A DNA stretch of 64,000 nucleotides from Candidatus Kapaibacterium sp. (GTDB lineage: Bacteria; Bacteroidota; Ignavibacteria; Kapaibacteriales; UBA2268): the NCBI GenBank assembly GCA_938031175.1, contig CALHGZ010000006.1, forward strand, positions 124,001 through 188,000, in the 5' to 3' direction. Every line of letters begins with the position of its first letter. Within the stretch, counting starts at the first letter, position 1. Positions 29,111-40,381 of this stretch are shown piece after piece. The notes beneath the pieces were generated by a model that saw nothing but the letters and a program-made list of their open reading frames with translations, did not search any database and was not told the origin of the DNA. A program made the translations under genes and the position numbers.

Positions 29111-31123
29111 ATGAAAAAATTTTATTACCCATTAATAACAGCAATTGCTATTTTCAGCACCCTGAATTTATATTCAGCATCCCCTCTAATGACTTTAGTT
29201 GAAGAAGTAACAAGTGGCAATTGCGGTGCTTGTGCGGCACAAAATCCTGCTTTTTATGATTATATAAAAAAGAATTTAGACAAAATTATACCAGTAGTAT
29301 ATCATAGTGGTAATGGATTGGACGAACCAATGTATGACCATAATCCTCAAATGCTTGGAAATCGTATTTGGGGAACCTATGTTTCTGGTACTCTTGGTAC
29401 TCCTGCAGCTTGGGCAAACGGCAAAAAAGTCTCTCTATCACAGGTTCAAGGAGAAGTAATACAAAATTCTAAGAAAGAATCTCCAATTTCTATGTTCGTT
29501 TTAGAGAAGAGACAGGGCAATTCTGTTACAGTTAGTGTTATAGTTCACTCAGATGAAGCTATTATTGGGGACAAAAGAATGTTTTTAGTCATTGTAGAAG
29601 ATGAAATAATAACACCAAAGCCACTTCGAAACGGTGAAAGAATATTCCCTTGGGTTGCCCGAGCTATGATTCCCGGGGCTCACCCAAATCAAGGTGAAAA
29701 AATCAATCTTGCCCCAAATCAATCTAAAACATTTAAATACACATTCCAGATGCACCCTGACTGGAATCCTGAAAAAATATGGGTTGCTGCATTTATTCAA
29801 GATTATGCCGACCAAAATAAAAAAGTTTTACAATCCGCAAAAACTATGGACAATTCCAAAGCTAAACCACAAATCCAACTAAGTTCCAATACCATTGACT
29901 TTAAACGAGTTGATGATTCTAAAATAATGAGTCTGGAAATTCATAATAAAGGTTTAGCCGACTTAATAATCAATGAAATGACCATTGTTAATGATAATGA
30001 TGGTGTTTTCAGACTGGTTAATGCCAACGTCAATACCATTGAACCTTATCAAACTACAATCATTGATATCGAATTTACTCCAAAAGCAAACAAAAATTAT
30101 AGTGCTGTATTGAAAATAAAAAGTAATTCCGCTACGGGCGCTTTGCAAGATGTTCAATTGTATGGAGTTGGTTTCGGAGTTGTTCCTAAGCCCAAAATTT
30201 TATGTGAAACCAAAGACTTAGACTTTGGTGAAACCTCTGATAGTTCATCAAAAACAATTGCAATAACAAATATTGGAACCGCTTCCTTGTTACTTCAGGA
30301 TATAACAATTGAATTTGATGAAGATAAAGTTTTTTCGATAGATGCAAAATTACCTGTAAATATCGAACCTTCCGCTACATTTGATTTAAAAGTATGGTTT
30401 AAACCAAAGTATAATAATATCTTTGGCGCTCAAATGAAGATTAAATCCAATGATGCTTCTAATCCAGAGATTTCAATCAATCTCGTTGGTGTTGGTGAAG
30501 GCGTAAAAACCTATGCCTTACTATCAACAGATGTTCAGACACTCGATTTCGGAAAAACTCATTCATCTAAAACATTACCCATCTCTCTCGTCAACTCAGG
30601 TTATAAAACACTTGAATTTGATGAGTTTTCCATAACAGGCACAGATGAAAAATTCTTCAGTATTACAGGCAAAAAGCCTTTAAAATTATTTTATAATGAT
30701 ACACAAAATGTATATATAAAATTTGAACCTAAAGAAGACAGGCAGTATATGGCTGAACTTGTTATTAAATCCAATGCTGATAATACCCCAATTCTCAATA
30801 TCCCTTTAGTTGGAATAGGTGAAGGGTGGTCATCAATTTATGAGAGTGTATCTAATGAAGAATTTGAACTAATTATCTCCCCGAATCCATCGAGCAATAA
30901 TACACAAATTATTATCATTAATAATTTGAACTATATTAATAACATTAAATATGAAATTTTTAACTCAACGGGATTTAAATCAAGTGAGGGATTCATTGAA
31001 AATATTCATACGGGTTTAAACATCTATCAAATTCAATTAAATAATTTATCTAGCGGATTATACTTCATCCGTGTTAATATTGACAATACTATATTATTTA
31101 GCCCTTTAACAATAATTAGATAA
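29111..31123 (+). CDS. Omp28-like thioredoxin-fold protein with ASH-type repeats and type IX secretion tail
   Basis: Exported 670-residue protein. A signal peptide (about 1-23) is followed by a thioredoxin-like Omp28 domain (about 25-235) opening LVEEVTSGNCGACAAQNP, with a CxxC pair (NCGAC), the expected redox site. Three ASH/choice-of-anchor-D-like Ig domains follow (about 245-560); each ends with 'I.SN...P...I.L.G.G'. The T9SS tail lies at about 590-670 (LIISPNPSSN... to SPLTIIR). The start at 29111 is taken because AGGAG sits 7 bases upstream, which the longer TTG frame (29105) does not need. It is a likely cell-surface or secreted thiol protein; the redox partner is unknown. It is transcribed alone; a 114-base gap separates it from mutA. 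Confidence 0.85.
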   Translation: MKKFYYPLITAIAIFSTLNLYSASPLMTLVEEVTSGNCGACAAQNPAFYDYIKKNLDKIIPVVYHSGNGLDEPMYDHNPQMLGNRIWGTYVSGTLGTPAAWANGKKVSLSQVQGEVIQNSKKESPISMFVLEKRQGNSVTVSVIVHSDEAIIGDKRMFLVIVEDEIITPKPLRNGERIFPWVARAMIPGAHPNQGEKINLAPNQSKTFKYTFQMHPDWNPEKIWVAAFIQDYADQNKKVLQSAKTMDNSKAKPQIQLSSNTIDFKRVDDSKIMSLEIHNKGLADLIINEMTIVNDNDGVFRLVNANVNTIEPYQTTIIDIEFTPKANKNYSAVLKIKSNSATGALQDVQLYGVGFGVVPKPKILCETKDLDFGETSDSSSKTIAITNIGTASLLLQDITIEFDEDKVFSIDAKLPVNIEPSATFDLKVWFKPKYNNIFGAQMKIKSNDASNPEISINLVGVGEGVKTYALLSTDVQTLDFGKTHSSKTLPISLVNSGYKTLEFDEFSITGTDEKFFSITGKKPLKLFYNDTQNVYIKFEPKEDRQYMAELVIKSNADNTPILNIPLVGIGEGWSSIYESVSNEEFELIISPNPSSNNTQIIIINNLNYINNIKYEIFNSTGFKSSEGFIENIHTGLNIYQIQLNNLSSGLYFIRVNIDNTILFSPLTIIR

Positions 31124-31129
31124 AAAAAA

Positions 31130-31158
31130 TGGCAGGTTTGGAATTTCCGAACCTGCCA
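31130..31158 (-). terminator. Terminator for the GNAT-like gene
   Basis: Long stem TGGCAGGTTTGG / CCGAACCTGCCA (one wobble) with the minus-strand T8 run given by the A-tract at 31122-31129. It lies just after the stop of the minus-strand gene and between two convergent genes, so it may also act on the plus strand. Confidence 0.85.
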
Positions 31159-31162
31159 CTTC

Positions 31163-32299
31163 TCATTTTAACAATTTTTTATAGATCCTTCTTCTTTTGT
31201 GCAATACAGGATTAAAAAATTTCCATTCAGATTGAACCTTTGTATTAGTTTCCAATTCCTGATTCGACTCTGCATATTTAAAACCTAATCTCATAGCTGT
31301 TTTAACAATGTCCGCAGCCATAATAACATCAACACCAAGTCCACGATATTCCTTCTTAACACCAGCTAAATAGAAATCAAGAATTTCAAAGGTTCTCAAC
31401 GCTTTTAAAATATAGATAAAACCCAAAGGATATAGTTTACCTTTAGCTTTTTGATATGCCTTAGACAAGCTTGGCATTGTTATAAGAAAGCCAATTAATT
31501 CATCTTTTTTATTCAAAACATATTTGATAAATTTCTTATCAATATATGTGATATATTTTTTGATATAATATTCAATTTGTTTATCGGTAAGAGGAATAGT
31601 ACCATAATTTTCAGAAAAACTCTCATCGAGTAATTTAAATAATTCCCACCCTCTCTTTTGATATTGCTTTTTTGATGGATAATTTGCAAGATGAAAGTTT
31701 TTCTTTTTCTCAATCCATTCAGCAGTTTTAAATAATTTTTCTAATGAGGGAGTAATTTCAGTTGGAGTTGTTGACCAAAATTCGACAAAATCAACATCCT
31801 TAACAAAACCGCATCTTTCAATCAATTTAAAATAATATGGCTTATGATAATAGCCAGCGATTGTTGGTAATCTATCGAAACCCTCAATGAGCAAACCTTG
31901 TGGATCTAAATCACAAAATCCGTGTGGTCCAGTAATCGAATCATATCCAAGTTGATTTGCCCAATCTTCAGCTTTGTTAAATAAAGCTTCAACTACTTCA
32001 ATGTCTTCAACGAATTCAATCCAGCTAAATCTTAGATTTTTTGTTTCCCATTTCCGATTAGCAATTTTATTATCAATTAAAGCTATTCTGCCAAGTATAT
32101 CTCCTCTATCGTTTTTTGCAAGAATAAATTTAGCGTCAGAGTACTCAAAAGCTGGATTTCGATTCTGCATAAATGTATCAAGTTCATCATTTATCAACGG
32201 TGGTACAAAAAGTTTTTCATCCTTATATAAAGAAAATTGAAATTTTATAAAACTTAATAAATCTCTCTTCGAACTTATTTCAACCAAATCAATTGCCAT
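31163..32299 (-). CDS. GNAT-fold N-acetyltransferase-like protein
   Basis: 378-residue cytoplasmic protein with two GNAT-like halves. The N-terminal part (about 1-130) contains GRIALIDNKIANRK and ends in the conserved GYDSITGPHGFCDLDPQG. The C-terminal half holds an acetyl-CoA-loop-like KKEYRGLGVDVIMAADI. This double layout matches a widespread uncharacterised YghO-like family; the substrate is unknown. The ATG start is at 32297-32299. The gene is divergent from the TonB receptor gene (138 bases apart) and ends at a terminator. No neighbour suggests a pathway. Confidence 0.7.
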   Translation of the reverse strand: MAIDLVEISSKRDLLSFIKFQFSLYKDEKLFVPPLINDELDTFMQNRNPAFEYSDAKFILAKNDRGDILGRIALIDNKIANRKWETKNLRFSWIEFVEDIEVVEALFNKAEDWANQLGYDSITGPHGFCDLDPQGLLIEGFDRLPTIAGYYHKPYYFKLIERCGFVKDVDFVEFWSTTPTEITPSLEKLFKTAEWIEKKKNFHLANYPSKKQYQKRGWELFKLLDESFSENYGTIPLTDKQIEYYIKKYITYIDKKFIKYVLNKKDELIGFLITMPSLSKAYQKAKGKLYPLGFIYILKALRTFEILDFYLAGVKKEYRGLGVDVIMAADIVKTAMRLGFKYAESNQELETNTKVQSEWKFFNPVLHKRRRIYKKLLK

Positions 32300-32437
32300 A
32301 ATAACTATTTAGAAAGTTAATATTACAAACTATAATATAAAAAAATATTTATCATATTTTTCAATTTTTTTAAAATACGACAATATTAATCGTATTAAAA
32401 GCGTCTATAACATATGTTTATCAACTGGAATTAAAAT

Positions 32438-34726
32438 ATGGCAATAAAAACTTTAAAATTAATAATATTAATATTCTTTACAATTCATTCAGTATTAATA
32501 TCAGAAAATAGCTTAGTTTCAATATCAGGTACAATTACAAGTTCATCAACAAAATCACCTTTACCCGGCATTACTGCAAGAATTATAGGAACTGATTTAG
32601 GTGCTATTTCACGGTCTGATGGCAGGTTCGAGATAAAAAATGTACCACCTGGAATTTATGCAATTCAATTTACTGGTATCGGTTACGAAAGATATGTAGA
32701 ACCAAACGTCTCAATCACAAGTGGAAAGCCTGTAACTTTGAAAATAGAAATGGTAGAAAAGATTATCGAACTAAAAGGAGCAGAAATTAGAGCAAGCTAT
32801 TTTCAAAAAAGGATTGAATCGGTTGCAAGTACTCAAACACTCAATTCACAAGATATCCGAAGAGCACCCGGCGTACAGGAAGATGTTATTCGCGCAACAG
32901 CTCTCCTACCTGGTGTTGGTGTAACACAGGCTGGAAGAAACGATCTAATTGTACGTGGTGGTGCCCCTTACGAAAATTTATTTATTGTTGATGGAATTGA
33001 AGTACCAAATATCAACCATTTTGGCTCACAAGGAGCTTCAGGAGGTCCACTATCAATTATCAATATTGATTTTGTACGAAGTGTGGATTTTTCCGCTGGT
33101 GGTTTCAATGCAAAGTATGGCGATAAACTCTCATCTCTTACTAATATTACTCTGCGAAATGGTTCCGACCAGCGCATTGGAGGGGAAGTTAATCTATCTG
33201 CAACAGGTTTCGGTGCTATTTTAGAAGGACCTATTGATAATAATTCCAACTTCTTATTCAGTGCAAGAAGAAGTTATCTAGATTTAATCTTTAAAGCTGC
33301 CGGTTTCGGATTTATACCTGAATATTGGGACTTTCAGGGAAAGCTTAACTACAAAATTGACCAGAAAAATACTTTGTCATTTCTTACAATAGGGGCTTTG
33401 AATTCAGTATCACTGAACAATAATGATGAAGATAAGCGTTATGGGAACAGCAGAGTTGCTATACCAAATCAACAACAATATTTTTCAGGGTTAAATTGGC
33501 AGACTCTATTTAAAAATGGATTCGCAAACTTTTCAATTGCTAGAACTTTTACAAATTTTGATACATACCAAAATGATTCTCTTCTTAATCCAATATTTAT
33601 GAATAAATCTAAAGAAGGAGAAATAACAATTAAAGCAGAATTTGATTTACAGTTAAATCCAAAGACGCAACTTAGTTTTGGTAATCAGCTAAAATTTGCA
33701 TCTTTACTAGATTACAATATCAAAATACCTGGATTTATTCGTACAGACGCTAATTCAGCACCACAGGAATTAACAATTGATACAACTTTTAAAGCAATCA
33801 GAAATGGCATCTATGGAACTATTACTACTTCCATCGATAATTTCAAATTCACAATTGGTTCCAGGCTTGATTATTATAATTTTACATCTGATAAATTATA
33901 TTTATCACCACGAATTTCTGGTATCTATCAAATCAATCCCGTTTCAGGCATTCAACTAAGTTATGGAAGATTCTATCAACCACCATCATTTGTCTGGTTA
34001 GTTGGAGGACAAACTGAATTATTGAACGCACTTAACTCTGATATAATTATTTTAGGTTATCAGCATACTCCACTTGAAGAAGTTAAGGTTCAGGTTGAGC
34101 TTTATTATAAATTTTACAACAAATATCCCGGCAGAATTTTCCGCCCCCAGTCAGTTCTTGCTCCTTCAGGATTTGATGATATCACAACTGACATTCCATT
34201 TGGTTTAGAGCCTCTATCAATGGAAGCGACAGGATTTTCCAGAGGCATAGAAATTTTCATACAAAAAAAACTAAGCGAAATTCCTCTTTATGGCTTACTT
34301 AGTTTAACCCTCAGCCAGAGTCGATTTAAAAGTTTGGATGGAGTCGAACGCATAGCTCCATTTGATACACCTTTTATATTCAATATAGCTGTTGGTTATA
34401 GATTCGACCAAGAATGGGAATTAAGTAGCAAATTTAGAATCTCATCTGGACTACCGACTACACCATTTAAGGACGATAATAGCGGTAAGCTTGATTATAC
34501 CAAATACAACGAAGGTGATAGATTACCATTATTCCACCAACTTGACATACGTTTGGACAAAAGATGGAATCTAAGCTCATTCGGTCTTATTACCTACATT
34601 GACATACAAAACTTATATGCCCGCAAAAATGTTTCACAAATTAGGTGGAATTATAGAAATTCTGATAAAGAATTTTTATCATCAATTGGAATTTTGCCCA
34701 GTATAGGAATAATTTTGGACTTCTAA
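32438..34726 (+). CDS. TonB-dependent receptor with carboxypeptidase-like N-domain
   Basis: 762-residue outer membrane receptor. A signal peptide (about 1-22) is followed by a CarboxypepD_reg-like Ig domain (about 27-110, SISGTITSSSTKSPLPGITA). The plug domain (about 125-235) contains ALLPGVGVTQAGRNDLIVRGG and FIVDGIEVPNINHFG, and a 22-strand-type barrel ends with an aromatic C-terminus (GIILDF). The ATG is preceded by GGAATTAAAAT. Its substrate is unknown. It is convergent with menG/ubiE with a one-base gap and divergent from the GNAT gene. No iron- or vitamin-linked gene lies beside it. Confidence 0.88.
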   Translation: MAIKTLKLIILIFFTIHSVLISENSLVSISGTITSSSTKSPLPGITARIIGTDLGAISRSDGRFEIKNVPPGIYAIQFTGIGYERYVEPNVSITSGKPVTLKIEMVEKIIELKGAEIRASYFQKRIESVASTQTLNSQDIRRAPGVQEDVIRATALLPGVGVTQAGRNDLIVRGGAPYENLFIVDGIEVPNINHFGSQGASGGPLSIINIDFVRSVDFSAGGFNAKYGDKLSSLTNITLRNGSDQRIGGEVNLSATGFGAILEGPIDNNSNFLFSARRSYLDLIFKAAGFGFIPEYWDFQGKLNYKIDQKNTLSFLTIGALNSVSLNNNDEDKRYGNSRVAIPNQQQYFSGLNWQTLFKNGFANFSIARTFTNFDTYQNDSLLNPIFMNKSKEGEITIKAEFDLQLNPKTQLSFGNQLKFASLLDYNIKIPGFIRTDANSAPQELTIDTTFKAIRNGIYGTITTSIDNFKFTIGSRLDYYNFTSDKLYLSPRISGIYQINPVSGIQLSYGRFYQPPSFVWLVGGQTELLNALNSDIIILGYQHTPLEEVKVQVELYYKFYNKYPGRIFRPQSVLAPSGFDDITTDIPFGLEPLSMEATGFSRGIEIFIQKKLSEIPLYGLLSLTLSQSRFKSLDGVERIAPFDTPFIFNIAVGYRFDQEWELSSKFRISSGLPTTPFKDDNSGKLDYTKYNEGDRLPLFHQLDIRLDKRWNLSSFGLITYIDIQNLYARKNVSQIRWNYRNSDKEFLSSIGILPSIGIILDF

Positions 34727-34727
34727 A

Positions 34728-35435
34728 TTAAACAACCATACCTTCATATATAAATGCAACACCATTAAATATTGGTATTGCATTAGAATTTTTAAAAAAA
34801 TTTGTACTTTCCATCATTTCTATAAACTTTTCACCGGACGGAAATTGAGAAGATGTTTCTGCGAGATAATAATAAGCATGTTTATCGCCGGTTATTATTC
34901 TTCCTATAACTGGCATTAGGAATTGTCTATATGGTTCATAGAATATTTTCACTACACCACGTGGGTTGCCGAATTCCAGAATATAGACTTTTCCTCCAGG
35001 TTTAACCACTCTTGACATTTCCTTGAGACATCGAATAGGGTCAACAACATTTCGTATGCCAAAACAAATTGTGGCAATATCAAAATAGTTATCTTCAAAT
35101 GGTAGATTCAATATATCTGACAGCATAAAGCTGATAGTCAAATTATGCTTCCTCATTCTTTTAAAAGAAATCGAGAGCATTTCTTCAGAGAAGTCAACTC
35201 CACATATGCTTATGTTAAGAGAATTTTGAGCTAATAAGAGTGGTAAATTACCTGTGCCTGTGGCACAGTCAAGTATTTTCATACCTTCTTTTATTTCAAT
35301 TTTGTCAATTAATCTCCTATACCAATTTTTATAAAATCCCATTGAAAGAATAGCATTAGCTATATCATATTTTGATGAAATATTGGAGAACATTTCTTTT
35401 ATTTTATCAGGATCTTTATTTTGAGTAGGAGGCAT
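34728..35435 (-). CDS. menG: Demethylmenaquinone methyltransferase
   Basis: SAM-dependent C-methyltransferase of the UbiE/MenG family, last step of menaquinone synthesis (or ubiquinone). Motif I is LDCATGTGNLPLLLAQ; the family's YDIANAILSMGFYKNWYRRL and the late KPGGKVYILEFG-PRG motif are present. Length is 235 aa. The frame extends to a GTG at 35468, overlapping purA by 29 bases, but the ATG at 35435, 4 bases after the purA stop, gives the usual N-terminus and is preferred. It is the last gene of the secD-secF-STAS-purA-menG run and ends 1 base from a convergent receptor gene. FCB bacteria normally use menaquinone, hence the symbol. Confidence 0.88.
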   Translation of the reverse strand: MPPTQNKDPDKIKEMFSNISSKYDIANAILSMGFYKNWYRRLIDKIEIKEGMKILDCATGTGNLPLLLAQNSLNISICGVDFSEEMLSISFKRMRKHNLTISFMLSDILNLPFEDNYFDIATICFGIRNVVDPIRCLKEMSRVVKPGGKVYILEFGNPRGVVKIFYEPYRQFLMPVIGRIITGDKHAYYYLAETSSQFPSGEKFIEMMESTNFFKNSNAIPIFNGVAFIYEGMVV

Positions 35436-35439
35436 ATTA

Positions 35440-36717
<1,278 letters not shown>

Positions 36718-36758
36718 TTAGCACCAGTTACTAAATAAATTTACAAGCCATCTATTTA

Positions 36759-37118
36759 TTATTGCTTTAAATTTGCTATGGCTTCATCAAAATTACTAAA
36801 TATATTAAAAATTTCATTGAGATGGGTCATTTCTAATATCGAATATATTTTCTCAGGTACATTTATAAAAACCATATCGAGGTTATTTTTTTTCAATGTA
36901 CTCATACCTCCAACGAGCATCCCTAATCCTGAGCTATTAAGAATTTTGACATCATACATATCTATGATAACATATTTGATATTTTTTTTAATAACTTCAC
37001 GTATCAAATTACTGAAATGAAGTGCTTCACTACCTCCGATTACATTCTCTGAAAGTTTAATTACTGCTAAGTATTGATAATTCTCAGGGATAGTATATTC
37101 ATAAATATTTTGTTCCAT
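36759..37118 (-). CDS. STAS-domain anti-sigma factor antagonist-like protein
   Basis: 119-residue single STAS domain, as in SpoIIAA/RsbV, which bind and release anti-sigma factors depending on phosphorylation of a conserved serine. The motif DVKILNSSGLGMLVGG contains the candidate phosphoserine. The ATG at 37118 is preceded by AAGATAGGTGAAC, a good ribosome site, so it is favoured over the GTG two codons upstream. No kinase/anti-sigma (RsbW-like) or PP2C phosphatase gene lies beside it. The gene sits 17 bases after secF and 41 before purA. Confidence 0.85.
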   Translation of the reverse strand: MEQNIYEYTIPENYQYLAVIKLSENVIGGSEALHFSNLIREVIKKNIKYVIIDMYDVKILNSSGLGMLVGGMSTLKKNNLDMVFINVPEKIYSILEMTHLNEIFNIFSNFDEAIANLKQ

Positions 37119-37135
37119 GTTCACCTATCTTTTAA

Positions 37136-38083
37136 TTAAATTTTCGCAGTTGCGGTAGCTACCTTTTTATCTACACCTTCGACGTTAATTTTTTTTACTT
37201 TTTCAAAATACCAGATAACAAATGAACTTGCAATATAAATTGATGAATAGGTACCAATGATAATACCAACCAACATTGTAAATGCAAACCCTTGGAGAAC
37301 AGGACCTCCAAATACAACCATAGTTACAAGGACTAGCAAGGTAGTTCCAACCGTATTAACTGTCCTACTCAAAGTTTCATTTATACTTAGATTCACAAGC
37401 TTTGTAAAAGCTAACCCTTTATGCACTTCGCGATTTTCACGAATTCGGTCAAATATAATCACTGTATCATTTATAGAATAACCGACCACGGTAAGCATGG
37501 CTGCCAAAATTGACTGATTGATTTCTAAATTTAATGGTGTTAAATGATTAACTATGACTATAGTAGTAAATGTGAATATGACATCATGAATAAGTGCTAC
37601 AATTGCACCCAATCCAAAAGTAAATTCAAACCTAAAAGCAATATATATAAGTATAGCAGCCACAGCCAAAATGACGGCGATAAATGCTTGTTCCCTTAAC
37701 TCAGCACCAATTTTAGGACCAATCTTATCAATTTTTAAAGTTTTAAATTCAATCTCAGGAAATTTATTTTTCAATAGTTCCTCAATCATTTGAGGTGCTT
37801 TCTCTGATTCTTTTACTCTAATTAGATATTGATTTTCTTGACCAAAAGATTTAATTTCGCTTCCAGTGAAACCGGCACCTTCGATAGCATCTCTGAGAGC
37901 TTCCGTGGGAATAGGTTTTTCAAATTCGATTGCTATTTCAGTACCACCTTGAAAATCGATCCCGTATTGAACACCGACTATGAAACTGACAATTATTCCA
38001 GAAAGAATTAGTATAAATGAAAGATAAACAAAAATTTTCCTGGATGCGACGAAATTAATATTTGTTTTTTCAAACCATCTCAT
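37136..38083 (-). CDS. secF: Protein translocase subunit SecF
   Basis: Inner membrane partner of SecD that uses the proton gradient to finish Sec-dependent export. It shows the N-terminal helix, the periplasmic GVQYGIDFQGGTEIAIEF and the helix motif VVGYSINDTVIIFDRIREN. Length (315 aa) fits. The ATG has AAAGG 9 bases upstream. It follows secD by 19 bases. Confidence 0.96.
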   Translation of the reverse strand: MRWFEKTNINFVASRKIFVYLSFILILSGIIVSFIVGVQYGIDFQGGTEIAIEFEKPIPTEALRDAIEGAGFTGSEIKSFGQENQYLIRVKESEKAPQMIEELLKNKFPEIEFKTLKIDKIGPKIGAELREQAFIAVILAVAAILIYIAFRFEFTFGLGAIVALIHDVIFTFTTIVIVNHLTPLNLEINQSILAAMLTVVGYSINDTVIIFDRIRENREVHKGLAFTKLVNLSINETLSRTVNTVGTTLLVLVTMVVFGGPVLQGFAFTMLVGIIIGTYSSIYIASSFVIWYFEKVKKINVEGVDKKVATATAKI

Positions 38084-38102
38084 GATAATAACCTTTCTTT
38101 AA

Positions 38103-40199
38103 TTAAGCCTCAACAATTTTGGGTTGTCCGAAGTTGAATGTACTTGCACCTCTTGCCATAAATAATTCGATTATAGCCCTTGTGATCAATATGGCTGTAA
38201 ATAATGTGCTAAAAATACCGATCATAAGAGTCATTGCAAATCCCTGTATTGGACCCGTTCCGAAGTAAAATAAAATGATAGCAGTTAAAAGAGTAGTAAT
38301 ATTGGAGTCTAAGATAGCGCTGAGAGCTTTCCTAAATCCATCATCAATAGCAGAACGGATTGATCTGCCCTTGAATAATTCTTCACGAATACGTTCGAAT
38401 ATTAGAACATTAGCATCAACAGCCATACCAATTGTTAAAATTATACCTGCAATACCTGGTAAAGTTAATGTTCCACCAAAAGCAGATAATACAGCAAGAA
38501 CTAAGGTAACATTTAATATTACAGCAAATACAGCCACACCACCGCCAGCGTTATAGTAAAAAATCATATACAATACTACAAGTGCAATTGCAATTAAGCT
38601 TGCTGTCACACCACTTCTGATCGAATCTTCGCCAAGAGAGGGACCTACTACACGTTCTTCGATTATTTGTACTGGTGCTTTTAAGGCTCCTGCCTTTAAA
38701 ACTATTTCTAAAAGATTAGCTTCCTCTAAATTAGCCATCCCTGTAATTGAAGATCTTCCTCCAGTAATTTTTGTTTGAACAACTGGAGCTGAATAAACAC
38801 GTCCATCGAGAACAATAGCAATACGTTTTTTTATATTTGCACCGGTTATCTTAGACCATCTGTCAGCCCCATCATCATTCATTACCATTAATACTTCTGG
38901 CGAATTTGTAGTCGGATCAAAGGTTGCCCGTGCATCAGTGACAACATCACCTGTTAACTCTGGATCTTTTTTCAAACAATATATATCATAAATAATTACA
39001 TTTTGTTTAGCAGCTATTCTATCGGGTTTAGCTGAAAGTGCTATTTCTAAATCGAATGGAATCAATGCTTTTACATTGGGCTTTTGCAAGTAACTTTGGA
39101 ATTTTTCAATAGAATCACCACTTATTCTGAATAAATACTCACCTTCGGGTATATTTTGATTTATGTATGAAAATGCAACTGGACGTTCATTGGGACCTGG
39201 AAGGTAATAAGTTGCAAATAAAGATGTAAAGGGGTGGTCTTGCATATAGCGACGAACTGCTTCTTCTTCAGGCAACCCTGCATAAGGATTAGTTGTATCA
39301 CTGACTGCAGCTGTATCCACTTGAGCTGTTTTGGTTGTGTCTTGAAGAGTTTTTGAAGTTGTATCCGATGCAAGAGTTAGTGTATCTGGCTGTCTTTCAG
39401 CAATCGTTTCTCCTTTTTCTGATTTTCTTTTTAATTCACTTGCGATAAGTTGGTCTATTTTATAAAAAGTTTTTACTATTTGCTCATTATTTCTGACAAG
39501 TTTAAATTCAAGACGTGCTGTAGTTTGTAGCAAATCTCTCATTTCGGTTTCATTTGTAACACCTGGTAATTCAAGTAAAATTCTTCTTAATCCTTGCTTT
39601 TGTATATTGGGTTCAGCAACGCCATATTTGTCGATTCTTTGCCTCATAACTTCAAGAGCTTGATCAATAGCTTTTTCTGAATTATCCCGTAATTTTTCAA
39701 TGATTTTTTCTTCCGAGGCATCCCTTAAATCACCAATATCAAAATATGAAATAAGTGATTTCCCTTTAGGGCGAGCAAGCGAATTAAAATTTCTAAGGAA
39801 TATATTTAAAGCATCTTCCTCTGAGGTTTTTGCTTCCTGTCTTGTTGCAGCTAGTACATTTTCAAATGTTTCATCAATAGCCTCACGAATTGCAGATTCT
39901 TCGATTAACTTTATAACATCCACTTCAATTGTGACATACATACCACCACGCAAATCTAAACCGAGCTTTAATCTATTTTGCTTTGCCTTCTTTAAATCTT
40001 CACCATAAGTTTTATTGAATTCATCTCTGATCCGATATGCTTCGTCCGGATTGCCTGCCTGTTCAGCTTTCATTGCTCTATCTTCAGCCTTAGCTTGCAA
40101 TTCCATCAAACGAGAGGCTTCGTAAGTAGGGTATAGCAAAAAAAGTGCTGCTATTATTGGCAACAATATCAAGAGCAGTTTTCCATAATGCTTTTTCAA
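38103..40199 (-). CDS. secD: Protein translocase subunit SecD
   Basis: Large subunit of the SecDF export-driving complex. The N-terminal helix is followed by LGLDLRGGMYVTIEVD, and the C-terminal six-helix domain carries AVDANVLIFERIREELFKG and SNITTLLTAIILFYFGTGPI. The start is TTG at 40197-40199, supported by GGAGGTGTATTC directly upstream, an unusually strong ribosome site for this window. At about residues 265-320 there is a Thr/Asp/Ala-rich low-complexity insert (TLASDTTSKTLQDTTKTAQV), and the protein (698 aa) is longer than E. coli SecD (615 aa). It opens the operon secD-secF-STAS-purA-menG. Confidence 0.95.
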   Translation of the reverse strand: MKKHYGKLLLILLPIIAALFLLYPTYEASRLMELQAKAEDRAMKAEQAGNPDEAYRIRDEFNKTYGEDLKKAKQNRLKLGLDLRGGMYVTIEVDVIKLIEESAIREAIDETFENVLAATRQEAKTSEEDALNIFLRNFNSLARPKGKSLISYFDIGDLRDASEEKIIEKLRDNSEKAIDQALEVMRQRIDKYGVAEPNIQKQGLRRILLELPGVTNETEMRDLLQTTARLEFKLVRNNEQIVKTFYKIDQLIASELKRKSEKGETIAERQPDTLTLASDTTSKTLQDTTKTAQVDTAAVSDTTNPYAGLPEEEAVRRYMQDHPFTSLFATYYLPGPNERPVAFSYINQNIPEGEYLFRISGDSIEKFQSYLQKPNVKALIPFDLEIALSAKPDRIAAKQNVIIYDIYCLKKDPELTGDVVTDARATFDPTTNSPEVLMVMNDDGADRWSKITGANIKKRIAIVLDGRVYSAPVVQTKITGGRSSITGMANLEEANLLEIVLKAGALKAPVQIIEERVVGPSLGEDSIRSGVTASLIAIALVVLYMIFYYNAGGGVAVFAVILNVTLVLAVLSAFGGTLTLPGIAGIILTIGMAVDANVLIFERIREELFKGRSIRSAIDDGFRKALSAILDSNITTLLTAIILFYFGTGPIQGFAMTLMIGIFSTLFTAILITRAIIELFMARGASTFNFGQPKIVEA

Positions 40200-40381
40200 G
40201 AATACACCTCCAATTTACATTAATCTGAATTTTTACATTTTGCATTATACAAGAATACAAAACTATGTTTATTTTTGGAAATAATCAACGAAATTATTCA
40301 ATTCAATTATATTTAAATATACGAATTAGATAAATATGCATTTATGAAAAAAAGAATTACTAAATTTGAAATTTTTTATAT

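Noticed and set aside
38103-40199. SecD low-complexity Thr/Asp insert as a frameshift or foreign segment
   Set aside because: The frame stays open and both flanks align with SecD; such inserts are common in the periplasmic part of this family.
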